Of a DNA stretch of 40,927 nucleotides, positions 32,127-40,591 are shown piece by piece. Within the stretch, counting starts at the first letter, position 1. Every line of letters starts with the position of its first letter. The position numbers and the translations under genes are program-made. The stretch is taken from positions 1 to 40,927 of the forward strand of contig URUF01000017.1 in assembly GCA_900550955.1 (NCBI GenBank). The letters are read 5' to 3'. The stretch is from an uncultured Eubacteriales bacterium. GTDB lineage: Bacteria; Bacillota; Clostridia; Christensenellales; Aristaeellaceae. Under the pieces are notes generated by a model. It ran no database searches and was not told where the DNA came from. It saw only the letters and a program-made list of their open reading frames with translations.

Positions 32127-34217
32127 TCACACGCTGGTGAGCAAGTCCTGATAGGTGGGCATGGGCCAGTAGCTCTTGCCCACAAGGCCCTCCAATGCGT
32201 CGCCGGCGGCGCGCAGGCTGTTCATGGCGTCAATCACCACATCCCGGATATACTCGCCGCGCTTGAGCATATCCTCCAGGCCCTGCATTTCCTTCACGGC
32301 CTTTTCCAGCGCCGCGGTGCGGGTGTAAAGGGCGTTGGTCTGCTCGTTCAGCTCGCGCAGGAGTGCCGTTTCGGCCTCGGGCGCCAGGTCGGGCACGGCC
32401 GCCTTCTTCAGGCTTATCTCGCGCGCCACTTCCTTGCTGTACGCGATGGCCGCAGGCAAAATCATGTGCCGGGCGATATCGATCATGCTAAGCGCCTCGA
32501 TATCGATCACCTTCACATAGGTTTCCAGCTTGATCTCGTAGCGGCTTTCCACCTCTTGGGCGGTGAACACCTTCTGGCGCTCAAATAGCTCCACGTTCTT
32601 GGGCTTGAGGTAGTAGGGCAGCGCGTCCACCGTGGTGCGCAGGTTCAACAGCCCGCGGCGCTCCGCCTCCTCCACCCAGGACTGGTCGTAGCCGTTGCCG
32701 TTGAAGATGATGCGCATATGCGCGCTCAGCGTTTTGCGAATCAGCGCGTCCACGGCGGCGGTAAAGTCCTGCGCGCCCTCCAGCTCGTCGGCCATCTTCA
32801 TCAGCGTGTCGGCGATGGCGGTGTTGAGGATTACGTTGGGGCCGGAAATGGACTGCGCGCTGCCCAGGCTGCGGAACTCGAACTTGTTGCCCGTAAACGC
32901 AAACGGCGAGGTGCGGTTGCGGTCGGTGGAGTCCTTGGGGAACTTGGGCAGGATATGCACGCCCAGCTTCATCTGGTCGCGCTCGTGCGCCTCGTACTTG
33001 CTGGCGTTGACGATGCTTTCTATCACGGCGTTGAGCTCGTCGCCCAGGAAGATGGAAATGATAGCCGGAGGCGCCTCGTTTGCGCCCAGGCGGTGGTCGT
33101 TGCCCGCGCTGGCAACCGCCACGCGCATCAAATCCTGATAATCATCCACCGCGGCGATCACGGCGGACAGGAACACCAGGAACTGCGCGTTCTCGCTGGG
33201 GGTATCGCCGGGATCCAGCAGGTTCACGCCCGTATCGGTGCTTAGCGCGTAGTTGTTGTGCTTGCCGCTGCCGTTTACGCCGCCGAAGGGCTTTTCATGC
33301 AAAAGGCATACCAGGCCGTGCTTGTCGGCCACCTTCTTCATAATATCCATGGTGAGCTGGTTATGGTCGGCGGCGATGTTTACGGTGGAGAATACGGGAG
33401 CCATCTCATGCTGCGCGGGGGCCACCTCGTTATGCTCGGTCTTGGCCAGCACGCCTAGCTTCCACAGCTCCACGTTCAGCTCCTTCATGAAGGCCTGCAC
33501 GCGGGGCTTGATCACGCCAAAGTAGTGGTCCTCCAGCTCCTGGCCCTTGGGCGGCTTCGCGCCAAACAGCGTGCGGCCGGTCACCATCAAATCGGGGCGC
33601 TTGCGGTATACTTCCTTATCCACCAGGAAGTATTCCTGCTCGGGGCCCACGGTGGGGAACACCCGCACCGCGTCGCTGTTGCCAAACAGCCTAAGAATGC
33701 GTAGCGCCTGCTTGTTGAGCGCCTGCATGGAGCGCAAAAGCGGCGTTTTCTTATCCAGCGCCTGCCCGCCGTAGGAGCAAAACGCCGTGGGGATGCACAG
33801 CGTGCCATCCTTGATAAAGGCGTAGCTGGTGGGGTCCCATGCGGTGTAGCCGCGAGCCTCAAAGGTTGCGCGCAGGCCGCCCGAGGGGAACGAGCTCGCG
33901 TCCGGCTCGCCGCGCACAAGCTCCTTGCCGCTAAACTCCAAAAGCACCTTGCCGTCCTTCTTGGGGCTGATGAACGCGTCGTGCTTTTCAGCGGTTACGC
34001 CGGTCATCGGCTGGAACCAATGGGTGTAATGGGTCGCTCCCTTTTCCAGCGCCCAATCCTTCATGGCGTTAGCCACCACGCCCGCTACCGCGGGATCCAA
34101 AGAGCGCCCCTGCTCAATGGTGCGCTTCAGCGCGTTATAGGTTTCCTTCGGCAGCCGCTTTTGCATCAGGCTGTCGTCAAATACATATTCGCCAAACATT
34201 TCGCATGGATTTACCAC
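32127..34217 (-). CDS. glnN: Glutamine synthetase type III, GTG start
   Basis: A 696-aa enzyme making glutamine from glutamate, ammonium and ATP. The GSIII-specific N-terminal domain (FGEYVFDDSLMQKRLPKETYNALKRTIEQGRSLDP..VANAMKDWALEKGATHYTHWFQPMTG) identifies the type. Catalytic-domain motifs include GPEQEYFLVD, AKTEHNEVAPAQHEMAPVF, LLHEKPFGGVNGSGKHNN and NRTSPFAFTGNKFEFR. Types I and II are much shorter. The reading could extend to TTG at 34280, but that lies in a leader hairpin. GTG at 34217 has AAGGGG 8 nt upstream and fits the family's usual start. It is first in an operon with the Amt-PII fusion, directly linking ammonium uptake to assimilation. Confidence 0.96.
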   Translation of the reverse strand: MVNPCEMFGEYVFDDSLMQKRLPKETYNALKRTIEQGRSLDPAVAGVVANAMKDWALEKGATHYTHWFQPMTGVTAEKHDAFISPKKDGKVLLEFSGKELVRGEPDASSFPSGGLRATFEARGYTAWDPTSYAFIKDGTLCIPTAFCSYGGQALDKKTPLLRSMQALNKQALRILRLFGNSDAVRVFPTVGPEQEYFLVDKEVYRKRPDLMVTGRTLFGAKPPKGQELEDHYFGVIKPRVQAFMKELNVELWKLGVLAKTEHNEVAPAQHEMAPVFSTVNIAADHNQLTMDIMKKVADKHGLVCLLHEKPFGGVNGSGKHNNYALSTDTGVNLLDPGDTPSENAQFLVFLSAVIAAVDDYQDLMRVAVASAGNDHRLGANEAPPAIISIFLGDELNAVIESIVNASKYEAHERDQMKLGVHILPKFPKDSTDRNRTSPFAFTGNKFEFRSLGSAQSISGPNVILNTAIADTLMKMADELEGAQDFTAAVDALIRKTLSAHMRIIFNGNGYDQSWVEEAERRGLLNLRTTVDALPYYLKPKNVELFERQKVFTAQEVESRYEIKLETYVKVIDIEALSMIDIARHMILPAAIAYSKEVAREISLKKAAVPDLAPEAETALLRELNEQTNALYTRTAALEKAVKEMQGLEDMLKRGEYIRDVVIDAMNSLRAAGDALEGLVGKSYWPMPTYQDLLTSV

Positions 34218-34266
34218 AATGCCAGCCCCTTCCCTGTGAAGTGATACCAACTCTTCGCAATCATAC

Positions 34267-34313
34267 AAAAACGGCGCCAATGGATAAGCGGATATCCACA
34301 GCGCCGTTGCTGT
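34267..34313 (-). promoter_or_regulatory. Attenuator-like leader of glnN
   Basis: Two mutually exclusive folds. First, a small hairpin right at the 5' end: ACAGC-AACGGC-GCTGT (34298-34313), hexaloop with A at 1 and G at 4. Second, a terminator-like hairpin (34267-34308): ACGGCGC, then TGGATA-TCCGCT-TATCCA as apical stem, then GGCGCCGT running into TTTTTG. The first uses bases needed by the base of the second. The A1/G4 hexaloop resembles RNA targets of ANTAR antiterminators. The apical loop TCCGCT has the G but not the A. Confidence 0.55.
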
Positions 34314-34321
34314 ATGTTGGG

Positions 34322-34350
34322 ATTATATGCTCCAAACGCCGGATTGTCAA
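34322..34350 (-). promoter_or_regulatory. Promoter of the nitrogen operon
   Basis: Minus strand: TTGACA (34345-34350), exactly 17 bp, TATAAT (34322-34327): a full consensus sigma-A promoter. The predicted start, near 34315-34317, leaves about 98 nt of leader holding the attenuator-like hairpins. Confidence 0.9.
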
Positions 34351-34389
34351 GCGCCGATTTTGTATTTGGGTTGTTTTTTGCGCTGCCGT

Positions 34390-36180
34390 TCAGCCGTTGG
34401 GCCCGGCGGAAGGCTTAGCCGCCGGGCCGGGCGTAGGCTCCGCCGTTTGCGCGGCCGTCGGTTCCGCCGTCGGTTCCGCCGTTTGCGTGGTCGCCGGTTC
34501 CGCCGTTTGCGCGGCAGTCGGTTCCGCCGTTGGTTCTGCCGTTTGCGCGGCCGTCGGTTCTGCTGTTGGTTCCGCCGCGCTCCCCTCCTCAGGCGCGTTG
34601 GTGGCCTCGGGCGCGGGGCTCTCTAAGCCCTCCGGCGCGGGCGTTTGCGCGCTTGCGGGCAGGCTCAGGTATTCCGCCATAAGCGCCATGCCGCGCAGGG
34701 CCGCCCCGGGCAAAAGCGCCGCAACGTCCTCCTGCGTCATCTGGCTTACGGCTATGCGATCCTCCGGCAGGGTTTCCGGCTCCCACTTCTTGCGGGTACG
34801 GCCTTCCAGGGTCAGGGTCAGGGTTTGATCCCAGCCCTCCCCGCCCAGGGTGAGCTTCGCGCTCATATCCGTAGCGGCCGCCTTTAGCTCCTTGCTGGCA
34901 AACTGGGCGCTGAGCGCGGCCTCCGTCGCGGGAACGGCCGCCGTGTCCTCGTCCGCGCCTTCGGGCTTGAGGGTCAGCTCCGCGTCGTAGGCGTATACGT
35001 CGCGGCCCTCGGCGTCCTTGCTTTCGCTTTCCTGCTGCTTCAGGCTAAAGCTAAGCGCCAGCTTCTTTTGCGCGGGCTCCGCCTCGCCGTCCACCGCATA
35101 GGCGTCCGCGCCGCGTGGCTCGCTTTCAAAGCTGCCTTGAATCACGCGCACGTCGGTCATGCTGCTGTATTCCTGGTAGGTAAGCGTGATGGCGCGCGTA
35201 TCGCTTTCCCAGCCCACGGCGTTTTCATCGGGCAGGTCGCCCTCGCCGCTTGTGCGGTCATAGCGCAGGGTTACGCTGCCGGCCTGCGCGTCGTACAGCG
35301 GCAGGGACAGGTGCAGCGCCAGCGTATCGCCCTTCAGGCTCACGGTGCGGGCAACGGTCAGGCTATCCGTAAGCGGCAGCGCGTCCACGGCGGCAAAGTA
35401 ATAGCTTTGCAGCCCGGGGTTAAGGAGCCGCTCGGAAAGCTCGCCGCCCAGGGCCTGCTGCAACACGCCAAGCACCGTCTGGTCCGACAGCAAATCCAAA
35501 ATAAGCTGCTTTGCCTGCGCCTTGATGGCGGCGGGGCCCACGGCGTAGCGCACCTCCATGGTGGTGGTGCCGTCCGCCAGCTTGCCAAGCGTGGTATCCT
35601 GGCGGTAGTTTTCAATCCATAAATCAACGCGGGTCAGGTATGTGGCCAGCGCCTCCTCCAGCCCCTCCACGTTTTTAAGCTTCCAAAGCAGCTCCATGCC
35701 CGCGGCCGCCAGCCCGGGCATGCCCGTTTGCTCCAGCAGCATTTCCTTCGCGCTGCCGGCTGGGCCAGCGCCGTCCGCATCCTGCCCGGCAGCGTCAAAG
35801 CTGTACCAGTCCGGGCTGATCACGTCCGCCTGGAGGGCCAGCGCCCCGTCCTTCACCTGCACATGCGCGGCGCTGGTGGCCGCCTCGCCGTCCATAAGGG
35901 TCAGGTCGGCGCGGTGCTCCGCCGTTTCATCCGCGGTGGGGCGCACATAGATATAGTCCACATCCAGCACGATGGGCTTCAGGGTGGCCGCCGCCTGTGC
36001 GCCCTCCTTGGCCGCCAGCTCAATGGACAGCGTGCCGCTGAAGCCGCTGCCAGCCCAAAGCTGCTTTAGCAGCTTTCCGGCCACGGTATAATCCTCCGGG
36101 TCGTTTTCCGCGGCGAAGGCGGGCATGGAAAAGCACGCCAGGCAAACCAGCGCCAGCATCAGGGAAAGGAACCGTTTCAT
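34390..36180 (-). CDS. Secreted protein of unknown function with Pro/Thr-rich repeat tail
   Basis: 596 aa. Signal peptide MKRFLSLMLALVCLACFSMPAFA, cut near residue 23. The body is rich in predicted beta strands with alternating polar and hydrophobic residues and no recognised domain. The C terminus (about 520-596) is low-complexity, with a 12-aa unit AEPTAEPTAAQT repeated three times and one 8-aa variant. There is no LPxTG sorting signal and no C-terminal transmembrane segment, so it is probably released or held by other means. AAGGAGG site upstream. It lies 18 nt after the next secreted-protein gene, and the two share size and style, suggesting distant paralogy. Confidence 0.75.
   Translation of the reverse strand: MKRFLSLMLALVCLACFSMPAFAAENDPEDYTVAGKLLKQLWAGSGFSGTLSIELAAKEGAQAAATLKPIVLDVDYIYVRPTADETAEHRADLTLMDGEAATSAAHVQVKDGALALQADVISPDWYSFDAAGQDADGAGPAGSAKEMLLEQTGMPGLAAAGMELLWKLKNVEGLEEALATYLTRVDLWIENYRQDTTLGKLADGTTTMEVRYAVGPAAIKAQAKQLILDLLSDQTVLGVLQQALGGELSERLLNPGLQSYYFAAVDALPLTDSLTVARTVSLKGDTLALHLSLPLYDAQAGSVTLRYDRTSGEGDLPDENAVGWESDTRAITLTYQEYSSMTDVRVIQGSFESEPRGADAYAVDGEAEPAQKKLALSFSLKQQESESKDAEGRDVYAYDAELTLKPEGADEDTAAVPATEAALSAQFASKELKAAATDMSAKLTLGGEGWDQTLTLTLEGRTRKKWEPETLPEDRIAVSQMTQEDVAALLPGAALRGMALMAEYLSLPASAQTPAPEGLESPAPEATNAPEEGSAAEPTAEPTAAQTAEPTAEPTAAQTAEPATTQTAEPTAEPTAAQTAEPTPGPAAKPSAGPNG
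34444..34575 (-). repeat. 36-bp tandem repeats coding AEPTAEPTAAQT
   Basis: Three 36-bp units plus a shortened 24-bp unit, at codons about 536-579 of the secreted protein. Sequence differences are mostly at third positions, so the array is not freshly expanded. Such arrays vary in copy number between strains (known generally). Confidence 0.8.
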
Positions 36181-36198
36181 GCGCAGACCTCCTTTATG

Positions 36199-37809
36199 TT
36201 ACAGGCCTTCAACCAGCTTCAAAAACGCGTTGTAATCCTCCTGGGACATGTTGTCGCTGATAAGCCCCGCGTCCTCCTGGGGCAGCCCGGCAAGCGCCAC
36301 CAGCAGCTTCGCGGCCAGGTTCTGCGCCATCTCGCTCATCAGGCTTTCCAGCTGCTGGGCGTCCGCCGCGTCCAAATCCACAACCTGCATGGTTTCAGGC
36401 GCGGTATATGCGGCATAGCCTATGGGCGGCTGGCCCACCAGGTAATCGTCCGCGCCGCCATCCGCGCCGCCATCCGCGCCGTCGTCCGCAGCGCCATCCT
36501 GTCTTTCGTTCTGGGTCAGGCTGCTTTCCGGCATGGGCGCGTATTCGGCCTGCCCGCCGTCGGTCACGGCAAACAGCATGCCGCTGTCCGCCGCGTCGGC
36601 AAGCGCCTGGGCGATGCCTTCGTCAAAGGTAAGGGTCAGGCTCAGCGTCACGTCCTTATCGGTAAGGTTTTCCAAATCCACCGTTCCGCTAAGCACGCCG
36701 CTGCCCTCCGAGGAGGTCAGCCTTATATCCGGCGTAACCACGGTGCTCTGGGTTGGCGCGGCCTCGCTGCCGGTTGCCTTGCAGGTGGTTTTCACGCTTC
36801 CCTTGAGCGTGCGCGCGTCCGCCGTGCCGCCTCCGGCAAGGTCGTGCTCCACAACGGTGGTGCGGGTGGTTCCCCCTGCCTTCACCGCCGTGGATGCGCT
36901 GCCCTTGAGCAGAAAATCGCCCTCCTGATCCCTGCGGGCATAGCTGGCGCTGATCACCCGGCTTTCCGCCGGGGATTTGCTCTTGGTCAGCTCAAATTTA
37001 TAGGTATCCTTGCGCTGCTCCCCCGTGGCAAACGCCCACTGGTAGGAAAGCGCGCGGGTGCTTCCGTCGGCAAAGGTCACGTTGCCCTTCATATACACGG
37101 CCATGTCCGCGCCGTTTTGGGCATCCTGGTATAGCCCCACGATGAAGCCTTTGCCATAGGTCATGGCGTTAAGCTGCTCGCGGAAGGCTCCGTCCATGCC
37201 GCAGCCCAGCACCCGGGCGATCAGCGGCGCAAGCTCCGCGCTCTGCTCGGTGGTCAGCCGGGCGATGCGGCTCCACTTGGAATGGCCGATCTCCTTGATT
37301 TTGTAGTTGGCCTTCTTTTCCTCGGCATAGGGCGCAATCGCGTCGGTGAGCGCGGCGTAGCACGCCTCCGCCTCCCGGATGGCTCGCAGCGCGTCAAACG
37401 CGGGCTCCTGCGCCTCTGCGCCGCTTATCGCGTCCATGGCGGAAGCCGCGCTGGTAAGCGTGCGGTTGGGCAAAAGCGTGGTGCTCAGCTCCGTGCCGCC
37501 TGCCGTATTGCGCTGGGTAAGCTCCGCCACGCTGGCGTTATCCACGCACAGGGCGGCGGTTTCGCCCTCCTGCGTCATATGCACGGCCACGTTGATGTGT
37601 TTAAGCACGCCGTTAAGCAGCTCAACGGAGCCGTCGCCATAGGGCAAAAGCGTGCCCAGCTTGATTGAAAAGCCGTACCGTACATCCGAATTCACATCCA
37701 GACAGCCGTCAAGCGCCTCATCCAGCCCAAAGCCTGCCGCGCAGGCGCTGCCCGCAAGCAGGCTGGCTGCCAGCAGCAGCGCCGCAATGTGCCTTCCTAT
37801 CCGTTTCAT
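36199..37809 (-). CDS. Secreted protein of unknown function
   Basis: 536 aa. Signal peptide MKRIGRHIAALLLAASLLAGSACA. A Cys lies in this region, but the lipobox lacks a Leu/Val/Ile at -3, so signal peptidase I is more likely. The body is a mix of helical (about 120-200) and beta-rich (about 215-400) regions. A low-complexity DGADGGADGGAD linker sits near residue 445, followed by a helical C terminus. No family recognised. Its ATG overlaps the dihydrouridine synthase stop (ATGA, 37806-37809), so the secreted protein is translationally coupled to a tRNA-modifying enzyme. The next gene downstream is a similar secreted protein. Confidence 0.75.
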   Translation of the reverse strand: MKRIGRHIAALLLAASLLAGSACAAGFGLDEALDGCLDVNSDVRYGFSIKLGTLLPYGDGSVELLNGVLKHINVAVHMTQEGETAALCVDNASVAELTQRNTAGGTELSTTLLPNRTLTSAASAMDAISGAEAQEPAFDALRAIREAEACYAALTDAIAPYAEEKKANYKIKEIGHSKWSRIARLTTEQSAELAPLIARVLGCGMDGAFREQLNAMTYGKGFIVGLYQDAQNGADMAVYMKGNVTFADGSTRALSYQWAFATGEQRKDTYKFELTKSKSPAESRVISASYARRDQEGDFLLKGSASTAVKAGGTTRTTVVEHDLAGGGTADARTLKGSVKTTCKATGSEAAPTQSTVVTPDIRLTSSEGSGVLSGTVDLENLTDKDVTLSLTLTFDEGIAQALADAADSGMLFAVTDGGQAEYAPMPESSLTQNERQDGAADDGADGGADGGADDYLVGQPPIGYAAYTAPETMQVVDLDAADAQQLESLMSEMAQNLAAKLLVALAGLPQEDAGLISDNMSQEDYNAFLKLVEGL

Positions 37810-38777
37810 AGCTTCTCCTCTCCAGCCTTCAGCGTAAGCAAAAGCGCCTCCAGCTGCTTTAGCGTGGTCATGGCGTTTACCTCCCGGCGGATGGCGCTAG
37901 CGCCCCTAAGGCCGCTGATGTAGTGGCCCACGTGCTTGCGCATTTCCACAATGCCCAGGCGCTCGCCCTTAAAATCCACCATCCACCGCGCATGCGTAAT
38001 CGCCGTATCGATGCGCTCGCCCAGCGTTTCCTCCGTAACGGGTTCGCCGCGCAGGGCCTGACGCGCCTTGGCAAACAGCCAGGGGTTTCCCATCGCGCCC
38101 CGGCCAATCATCAATCCGTCCGCGCCGGTTTCCTGAAGGATGCGCACCGCATCCGTGGGGGCAAACACGTCGCCGTTGGCAATAACGGGAATGCGCAGCG
38201 CCGCCTTGAGCCTGCCGATGGCGGCATAGTCCGCCGTGCCGGCGTACTGCTGCCTGCGCGTGCGGCCATGGAAGCAAATCCACTTCAGCCCCAACGCCTC
38301 TGCCGCGCGCCCCAGCTCGATGGCGTTCATACTGTCCTCATCGTAGCCCAGGCGGGTTTTTACGGTTACGGGCAGCGTGGTGTTGCGCTTGACCGCCTCC
38401 ATCACGCGGTACGCCTTATCGGGGTTCAGCAGCAGCGCGCTCCCCTCGCCCGAGGACGTTACCTTGCGCGCCGGGCAGCCCATGTTGATATCGAGCGTTT
38501 TGAACCGCCCAAGCGCGGTTACGCGCGCCGCCGCCTCGCCCATCACCACGGGATCCTTCCCAAAAAGCTGGCAGGCGGTGTTGGGCTCCTGCGGATGCAC
38601 CTCCAGCAGGCGGCGGTAGGTATCGTTGCCGGGCTTCGCGCACATAAGCCCTATGGCGCTCACCATTTCGGAGCAGGCATAGTCCGCGCCCATGCGGTAG
38701 CACAAAAGGCGTAGCGGCCAGTCCGTAATGCCCGCCATGGGAGCCAGGCATATAACGGGATTGCCTTCCATTTTCAT
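37806..38777 (-). CDS. dus: tRNA-dihydrouridine synthase (DusB-like)
   Basis: A 323-aa FMN-dependent enzyme reducing specific uridines of tRNA to dihydrouridine. CLAPMAGITDWPLRLLC start, LFGKDPVVMGEAA, DINMGCPARKVTSSGEGSALL with the active-site Cys, KTRLGYDEDSMNAIELGRAAE, CFHGRTRRQQYAGTADY and IANGDVFAPTDAVRILQETGADGLMIGRGAMGNPWLF are all standard. ATG at 38777 and an ATG two codons later (38771) are both possible; GGGAG and AAAGGG sites respectively precede them. Only 4 nt separate it from the upstream GH127-like gene. Confidence 0.95.
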   Translation of the reverse strand: MKMEGNPVICLAPMAGITDWPLRLLCYRMGADYACSEMVSAIGLMCAKPGNDTYRRLLEVHPQEPNTACQLFGKDPVVMGEAAARVTALGRFKTLDINMGCPARKVTSSGEGSALLLNPDKAYRVMEAVKRNTTLPVTVKTRLGYDEDSMNAIELGRAAEALGLKWICFHGRTRRQQYAGTADYAAIGRLKAALRIPVIANGDVFAPTDAVRILQETGADGLMIGRGAMGNPWLFAKARQALRGEPVTEETLGERIDTAITHARWMVDFKGERLGIVEMRKHVGHYISGLRGASAIRREVNAMTTLKQLEALLLTLKAGEEKL

Positions 38778-38781
38778 CCCT

Positions 38782-40440
38782 TTAGCGCTCCCTTACGCAG
38801 GGGAAGGCCGCTATGCGCCCGTCCGTGCCCGCAAAGGGAATCAGCGTAAGCTCGTAAGCCGCGCCTGCGGGCACGCCCTGCGGCGGGGGCAGGATAAAGC
38901 CCGCCCGCTCCTGCCACGCGGGCGCTTCGCACGCGGCGATCAGCGCATAGGGCCCGCCGCCCTCCTCCGCAAGGGTCAGGGGCAAATCGGTACGCACGGC
39001 GTAGCGCCAGGCGGCGTTCGCATCCGGCAGGGGCAGGGCCATCAGCCGCGCGCCCACATAGATGCTGGCGCTGCCGCGATAGCCGCTTTCCAGCCGGGGG
39101 CTCAGCGTCAGCAAAACCGTGATCACGTCGCCGTTTTGGAAGGTGCGGTTCAGGCTGTACAGCTCGCCCTGCACGGCCGCCTGCGGCCTGGCGCCGTTCA
39201 CGCTTACCTGCGCCGCGTCGGCGTAGCCGGGAATGCGCAGCTTGAGCGTTGCGCGCACGGGCTGCCTGCATTCCACCCGGATGGTAATCTCCCGCCGCTT
39301 CACGCCGGATACCGCCGCGCTGAAGCGCACCGGCGTCCCGCCAAGCCTGGTTAGGCAGCCGCCCGCCACGGGCAGCATGTAAACCAGGGTTTCATCGTCC
39401 CCGGCCAGCCATACGCTGCGGCGGATGGCGTACAGCGCGCGCAAAAGCGCCGATACCTCCTCCCGCTCCGCGGGCTGGGCCTGGCAGCTTTCGTCCGTCG
39501 CCAGGCGGTTGGTGGGGCTAAGCGGGCGGACGCCGCTTTGGGTAAGCATATCCGGCAGCACGTTTACAAGCAGCATCTCCAGCCGGTCGGCCATGGCGGC
39601 TTCGCCCGTGGCGCACAGCGCGTCCAGGTACGCCTCCGCCTGGGCGCACGCCGCCGGCAGCTCCACCGCGCGCGCGGGGTCGCGCCCCGCCAGGTACGGG
39701 TCCGCCGAAAACGCCCCGCTGGGCATGCCGTGATAGCGCGTTAGCGCGCCCAGGCCCGCCTTGCCCGCAGCCGCGTCGCGGCCCGATCCGCTGTATTGCG
39801 AAAGCAGGGCCGTCATCGCCAGCGCGTCCGCCGTCCACTTGCCGGTGGCAAAGCGCCGCATGCGCGCGTAGTAGGCTTCCTCCTCGGGCGTATGCGCGCC
39901 CGTTTCCTGCCGGTACTCCCGCTGGAAGGGGAACATATGCATCACGCCGCTCACATCCGGCAGGCGCGAGCGCAGCTCCTCTAGCAGCCGCAGCAAAAAC
40001 GGCTGCCCCGTTCGCCTGTATAAATCCAGCGCAAGCCTAAGCGCGTCCGCGCCAGTTACAAACAGGGCTTCCTCGCCCAGGCTTGGCACAGCCCCGGCAA
40101 AGGCGCGCATGGCGGAAAGCACGCGCAGCATACCCTGCTTATCGCGCCCTGCGGCGCAAAGCATGGCCGCCGCGCGCAGGGTTTGCATAAAGCGCTCCGG
40201 CTCGGCGGGCAGTAGCGCGGCCGCCGCCTCCACATCCGGCATGGGCGGCATATCCGCATACCCGCCGAGCTTGCTGGCAATCACCGCATCCAACGCCGTC
40301 ATGCGGCTCACATCCACGGCTTCAAGCGCAAGCTTGGTTAATTGCTGCTGCAATCCATCCGTATGCACGGCGGCGTCCGAAAGCGGTACGTAAACAGGAT
40401 CCACCAAGGGTGCGCGGCGATAGGCGGTTGCGGTAGGCAT
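38782..40440 (-). CDS. Divergent GH127-like (DUF1680) protein
   Basis: 552 aa, cytosolic (no signal peptide). The C-terminal part looks like the beta-sandwich of glycoside hydrolase family 127 (beta-L-arabinofuranosidases): TLKLRIPGYADAAQVSVNGARPQ, LNRTFQNGDVITVLLTLSPRL and YVGARLMALP. The N-terminal two-thirds fits a helical toroid (TGADALRLALDLYRRTGQPFLLRLLEELRSRLP). The metal/nucleophile sites look altered: where family members have ETC I see ELPAAC (260-265), and where they have CC I see ESC (317-319). So one thiolate, perhaps the nucleophile, is missing. It may be inactive or have another activity. First gene of an operon with dus and two secreted proteins; GGAGG site upstream. Confidence 0.6.
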   Translation of the reverse strand: MPTATAYRRAPLVDPVYVPLSDAAVHTDGLQQQLTKLALEAVDVSRMTALDAVIASKLGGYADMPPMPDVEAAAALLPAEPERFMQTLRAAAMLCAAGRDKQGMLRVLSAMRAFAGAVPSLGEEALFVTGADALRLALDLYRRTGQPFLLRLLEELRSRLPDVSGVMHMFPFQREYRQETGAHTPEEEAYYARMRRFATGKWTADALAMTALLSQYSGSGRDAAAGKAGLGALTRYHGMPSGAFSADPYLAGRDPARAVELPAACAQAEAYLDALCATGEAAMADRLEMLLVNVLPDMLTQSGVRPLSPTNRLATDESCQAQPAEREEVSALLRALYAIRRSVWLAGDDETLVYMLPVAGGCLTRLGGTPVRFSAAVSGVKRREITIRVECRQPVRATLKLRIPGYADAAQVSVNGARPQAAVQGELYSLNRTFQNGDVITVLLTLSPRLESGYRGSASIYVGARLMALPLPDANAAWRYAVRTDLPLTLAEEGGGPYALIAACEAPAWQERAGFILPPPQGVPAGAAYELTLIPFAGTDGRIAAFPCVRER

Positions 40441-40493
40441 GGTTCCCCCTCCAATATGGGCGGCATAGGCCGATAATCAGCTCATTCTACCCT

Positions 40494-40521
40494 ATTATAT
40501 AACAAAATTCCCGCAGGTCAA
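40494..40521 (-). promoter_or_regulatory. Promoter of the GH127-like/dus operon
   Basis: Minus strand: TTGACC (40516-40521), 16-bp spacer, TATAAT (40494-40499). About 50 bp before the first start codon; divergent from the promoter below. Confidence 0.75.
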
Positions 40522-40529
40522 GCGTGCGG

Positions 40530-40558
40530 TTGCGCCCGCGCGCGCGCCCGTGTATAAT
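40530..40558 (+). promoter_or_regulatory. Promoter of the small conserved gene
   Basis: Plus strand: TTGCGC (40530-40535), 17-bp GC-rich alternating spacer, TATAAT (40553-40558). Starts about 10 bp beyond the divergent -35. Confidence 0.65.
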
Positions 40559-40591
40559 AGAACCCAACAACCATGAAGGAGGCAAACCGCT

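Noticed and set aside
34218..34280. N-terminal extension of glutamine synthetase starting at TTG 34280
   Set aside because: It would begin inside the leader hairpin, lacks a ribosome-binding site, and the 21 residues have no counterpart in the family.
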